DNA of 6,243 nt from Candidatus Krumholzibacteriia bacterium (lineage in GTDB: Bacteria; Krumholzibacteriota; Krumholzibacteriia; LZORAL124-64-63): the NCBI GenBank assembly GCA_027056825.1, contig JALUJS010000707.1, forward strand, positions 1 through 6,243, read 5' to 3'. The position numbers were made by a program, and so were the translations under genes. Of this stretch, positions 4,576 to 6,243 are shown piece after piece; position 1 is the stretch's first letter, and each line of letters starts with the position of its first letter. The notes beneath the pieces were generated by a model. The model worked only from the letters and a program-made list of their open reading frames with translations, was not told where the DNA came from and ran no database searches.

Positions 4576-5976
4576 TCAGATCTCGAAGCTGTCCTTCAGC
4601 CCGGGCACATGGACCTCCGCCCCGGTGGCGTCGGCCACCAGCGTGGCGAACTTGTCCGCCTGCTTCTTCTCGCCGTGGACCACGAAGACGCGGCGCGGCG
4701 GCTGCGGACATGTGCCCAGCCAGCGCAGCAGTTCGTCCCGGTCGGCATGGCTGCTCAGGCCCTGGATGGTGCCCACCCGCGCGCCCACCGGCACGTCCTG
4801 GCCGTGGATCCGCAGGTGGTCGGCCCCGTCCTGGAGGGAGCGGCCGCGGGTGCCGGCCGCCTGGTAGCCGGACAGCAGGACCAGGTTGTGCGGATCGGGC
4901 AGGCGCCGCGCCAGGTGGTGCAGGATGCGGCCGCCGGTCATCATGCCGCTGGCGGCGATGATCACCCGGGGGCCGGGCAGGTGGTTGAGCTGCTTGGACT
5001 CGTGCACGGTGCGGTGCAGATGCACCTTGCGCGGGAAAAGGCGGTTGCGGCCGTCGGCGGTGATGTCGTCGTCCAGGTTCTCGTCGTAGAGGTGGCGGGA
5101 GTAGATCAGCGTCGCGTCGATGGCCATGGGACTGTCGATATGGATGGGGACCTCGCACAGGTCCCCCTCGCTCATCAGGTGCCGCAGGATCAGTCCCACC
5201 AGCTGGGTGCGCCCCACCGCGAAGCTGGGGATCAGCACCACCCCGCGCTTGTGGACCGTGAGCCGGAAGTCGTCCCTGATCTGGTCGAGGACCGGTTCGT
5301 GGTCGTGCAGCCGGTCCCCGTAGGTGGACTCGGTGACCAGGATGTCGCAGGGAGGCATGGGCTCGGGGTCCACGTGCAGGGGCATGGCGTAGCGGCCCAC
5401 GTCCCCGCTGAAGATGATGGTGCGCTCGCCCGGATTCACGCCGTCGTCGGCATCGTTGCGCAGACGGAACTCCACGAAGGCCGCGCCCAGAATGTGCCCG
5501 GAATTGTGGTAGCGGTAGCGGATGCCCGGCCCCAGGTCGATCCATTTGTGGTACGGCCGGGGCCGCACCAGCTTGAGGGCCTTCAGGGCGTCCACCGAGG
5601 TGTAGAGGGGCTCGGCGGGATCGTGTTTGGAGAAGCCCTTCTTGTTGGCCCAGGCCGCGTCTTCCTCCTGCAGGTGGGCCGAATCCATCAGCATGAGTTC
5701 CAGCAGCTCGGCTGTGGGTTCGGTGCAGTGGATGGCTCCCCGGAAACCGTACTGCATCAGGCGCGGCACGTAGCCGGTGTGGTCGATGTGGGCGTGGGTC
5801 AGCACCACGTGGTCCAGGAAGCCCGGCTCGAATCCCGGCGGTTCCCAGTTCAGGCGGCGCAGTTTCTTCAGGCCCTGGAACATGCCGCAGTCCACCAGCA
5901 CCCGGCGGTCGCATGCTTCGATGAGATGCCGCGAACCGGTGACCGTTCCGGCGGCGCCGTGGAATGTCAAACGCAT
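4576..5976 (-). CDS. MBL-fold/beta-CASP RNA-processing nuclease (YSH1/CPSF-type)
   Basis: 466-residue complete protein of the metallo-beta-lactamase beta-CASP family, which cleaves RNA with two zinc ions. Motifs in order: LVDCGMFQG (27-35); the zinc motif HAHIDH (61-66); SGH with His161; SGD with Asp191-192 region (FSGDVGRY, 189-196); TESTYGDR (215-222); IPSFAVGRTQ (249-258); DSPMA (281-285); ASGMMTGGR (342-350); SGYQAAGTRGR (369-379), part of the RNA-specificity domain; SSHAD with His410; and VHGE with His434. Length is typical for the bacterial members related to CPSF-73, shorter than RNase J. All expected metal ligands are present, so it should be active. No signal peptide, so cytoplasmic. 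The start at 5976 has AGGTGG eight bases upstream within the palindrome 5977-5988. It is upstream of the small CxxC gene and divergent from the gene at 6067. Confidence 0.95.
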   Translation of the reverse strand: MRLTFHGAAGTVTGSRHLIEACDRRVLVDCGMFQGLKKLRRLNWEPPGFEPGFLDHVVLTHAHIDHTGYVPRLMQYGFRGAIHCTEPTAELLELMLMDSAHLQEEDAAWANKKGFSKHDPAEPLYTSVDALKALKLVRPRPYHKWIDLGPGIRYRYHNSGHILGAAFVEFRLRNDADDGVNPGERTIIFSGDVGRYAMPLHVDPEPMPPCDILVTESTYGDRLHDHEPVLDQIRDDFRLTVHKRGVVLIPSFAVGRTQLVGLILRHLMSEGDLCEVPIHIDSPMAIDATLIYSRHLYDENLDDDITADGRNRLFPRKVHLHRTVHESKQLNHLPGPRVIIAASGMMTGGRILHHLARRLPDPHNLVLLSGYQAAGTRGRSLQDGADHLRIHGQDVPVGARVGTIQGLSSHADRDELLRWLGTCPQPPRRVFVVHGEKKQADKFATLVADATGAEVHVPGLKDSFEI

Positions 5977-6066
5977 GGTGGATCCACCTTTCCAAAATCC
6001 CGTTCATGTTTCATTGTTCCATCTTGATCCCTCCCCCGACGCGCATGCAACAGCAAAGGACGACCC
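5977..6066. other. Divergent intergenic region
   Basis: Ninety bases separate the starts of the nuclease gene (minus) and the CBM9-like gene (plus), so both promoters should lie here or overlap the genes. No convincing -35/-10 pair was seen on either strand. A 12-base palindrome GGTGGATCCACC (5977-5988) abuts the nuclease start and includes its ribosome site. AAAGGA at 6055-6060 serves the plus-strand gene. Confidence 0.5.
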
Positions 6067-6243
6067 ATGTTCCGGTATCGGGGTTTTTTCCGTGTCCTGA
6101 CCGCCCTCGGCCTGGTCCTGGCGGCCGGCCCCGCCATGGCCGACGCGGCCCCCGCCCCCCGCGTCACCGCCGTGGCCGTGTCCGGTCCGGTGAAGCTCGA
6201 CGGACTGCTCGACGAGGCGGCGTGGTCCACCGCGGGCGTGATC
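6067..6243 (+). CDS. Secreted CBM9-like (DUF5916-type) protein, N-terminal fragment
   Basis: First 59 residues of a protein cut by the right edge. Residues 1-25 are a Sec signal peptide (MFRYRGFFR, hydrophobic 9-22, A-M-A cleavage). After a short Ala/Pro linker comes V-K-L-D-G-L-L-D-E-A-A-W (42-53), which is the characteristic opening of carbohydrate-binding family 9-like domains, commonly found at the N-terminus of large DUF5916 proteins that continue into an outer-membrane-like beta domain. Which of these it is cannot be decided from 59 residues. AAAGGA six bases upstream supports the start. GC-rich codon use matches the neighbours. Confidence 0.8.
   Translation, partial: MFRYRGFFRVLTALGLVLAAGPAMADAAPAPRVTAVAVSGPVKLDGLLDEAAWSTAGVI

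Noticed and set aside
4031..6007. Long minus-strand open frame of 658 codons overlapping the nuclease gene
   Set aside because: It is a +1-type shadow frame rich in R, P, G and A; the other frame contains all the beta-CASP motifs in order.
4609..6027. 472-codon plus-strand open frame antisense to the nuclease
   Set aside because: Compositional artefact of GC-rich coding DNA, V/G/H/Q-rich with no motifs or ribosome site.
1..6243. CRISPR arrays, tRNA or rRNA genes
   Set aside because: No short regularly spaced direct repeats, no cloverleaf with a T-loop motif and no rRNA-like sequence were seen on either strand.

Overview
The window looks like chromosomal DNA from a GC-rich bacterium that exports many proteins. 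Seven of the eight genes have visible starts with purine-rich ribosome sites. Six carry Sec-type signal peptides ending in A-x-A, and two factor-independent terminators are clear. The phylum cannot be fixed from this sequence. The signal peptides, a CBM9-like secreted protein and a short W-G-x-V-K-x-x-F C-terminal tail suggest a Gram-negative lineage, possibly an uncultured FCB-type candidate phylum, but that is a guess.

Left half (1-3423, minus strand): a tandem array of secreted-protein genes in alternating order. Read 5'->3' on the minus strand it runs A3 (3423-2761), B2 (2720-2103), A2 (1877-1218), B1 (1179-559), A1 (321 to beyond the window edge). Each A-B pair is spaced by about 40 bases and looks like a two-gene operon with its own promoter candidate. 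The two complete pairs each end in a terminator. The period between successive A starts is 1546 and then 1556 bases. A and B differ over most of their length, but both have a YSGG...YxD...TFTxG core and end in the same tail, S-[W/F]-G-S-V-K-A-L-F, so they are probably ancient paralogues.

Middle (3424-4100): an almost consensus sigma70 promoter (TTGACG-18-TATAAT) drives A3 leftward through a leader of about 215 bases. Divergent from it, at 3757-3954, lies the most interesting item: a tiny two-helix membrane protein whose frame continues through an in-frame TGA. The residues around the TGA read CHSGG-U-SITSNP, which matches the C-x-S-G-x-C-P-I-T-S-N-P motif I recall from the small DUF6132-type family, with selenocysteine replacing the second cysteine. 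This is a strong candidate for a selenoprotein that gene callers would miss. Its 3' end runs into a perfect 37-bp inverted repeat (3926-4081) that separates it from the convergent gene beyond.

Right half (4101-6243): a minus-strand pair consisting of a complete metallo-beta-lactamase/beta-CASP ribonuclease-type protein (5976-4576) followed by a small unrecognised protein with CxxC and a His-rich stretch (4508-4101). The Shine-Dalgarno of the small gene is buried in a strong hairpin. Divergent from the nuclease, at 6067, begins a secreted protein with a CBM9-like/DUF5916-type N-terminus, cut by the window edge.
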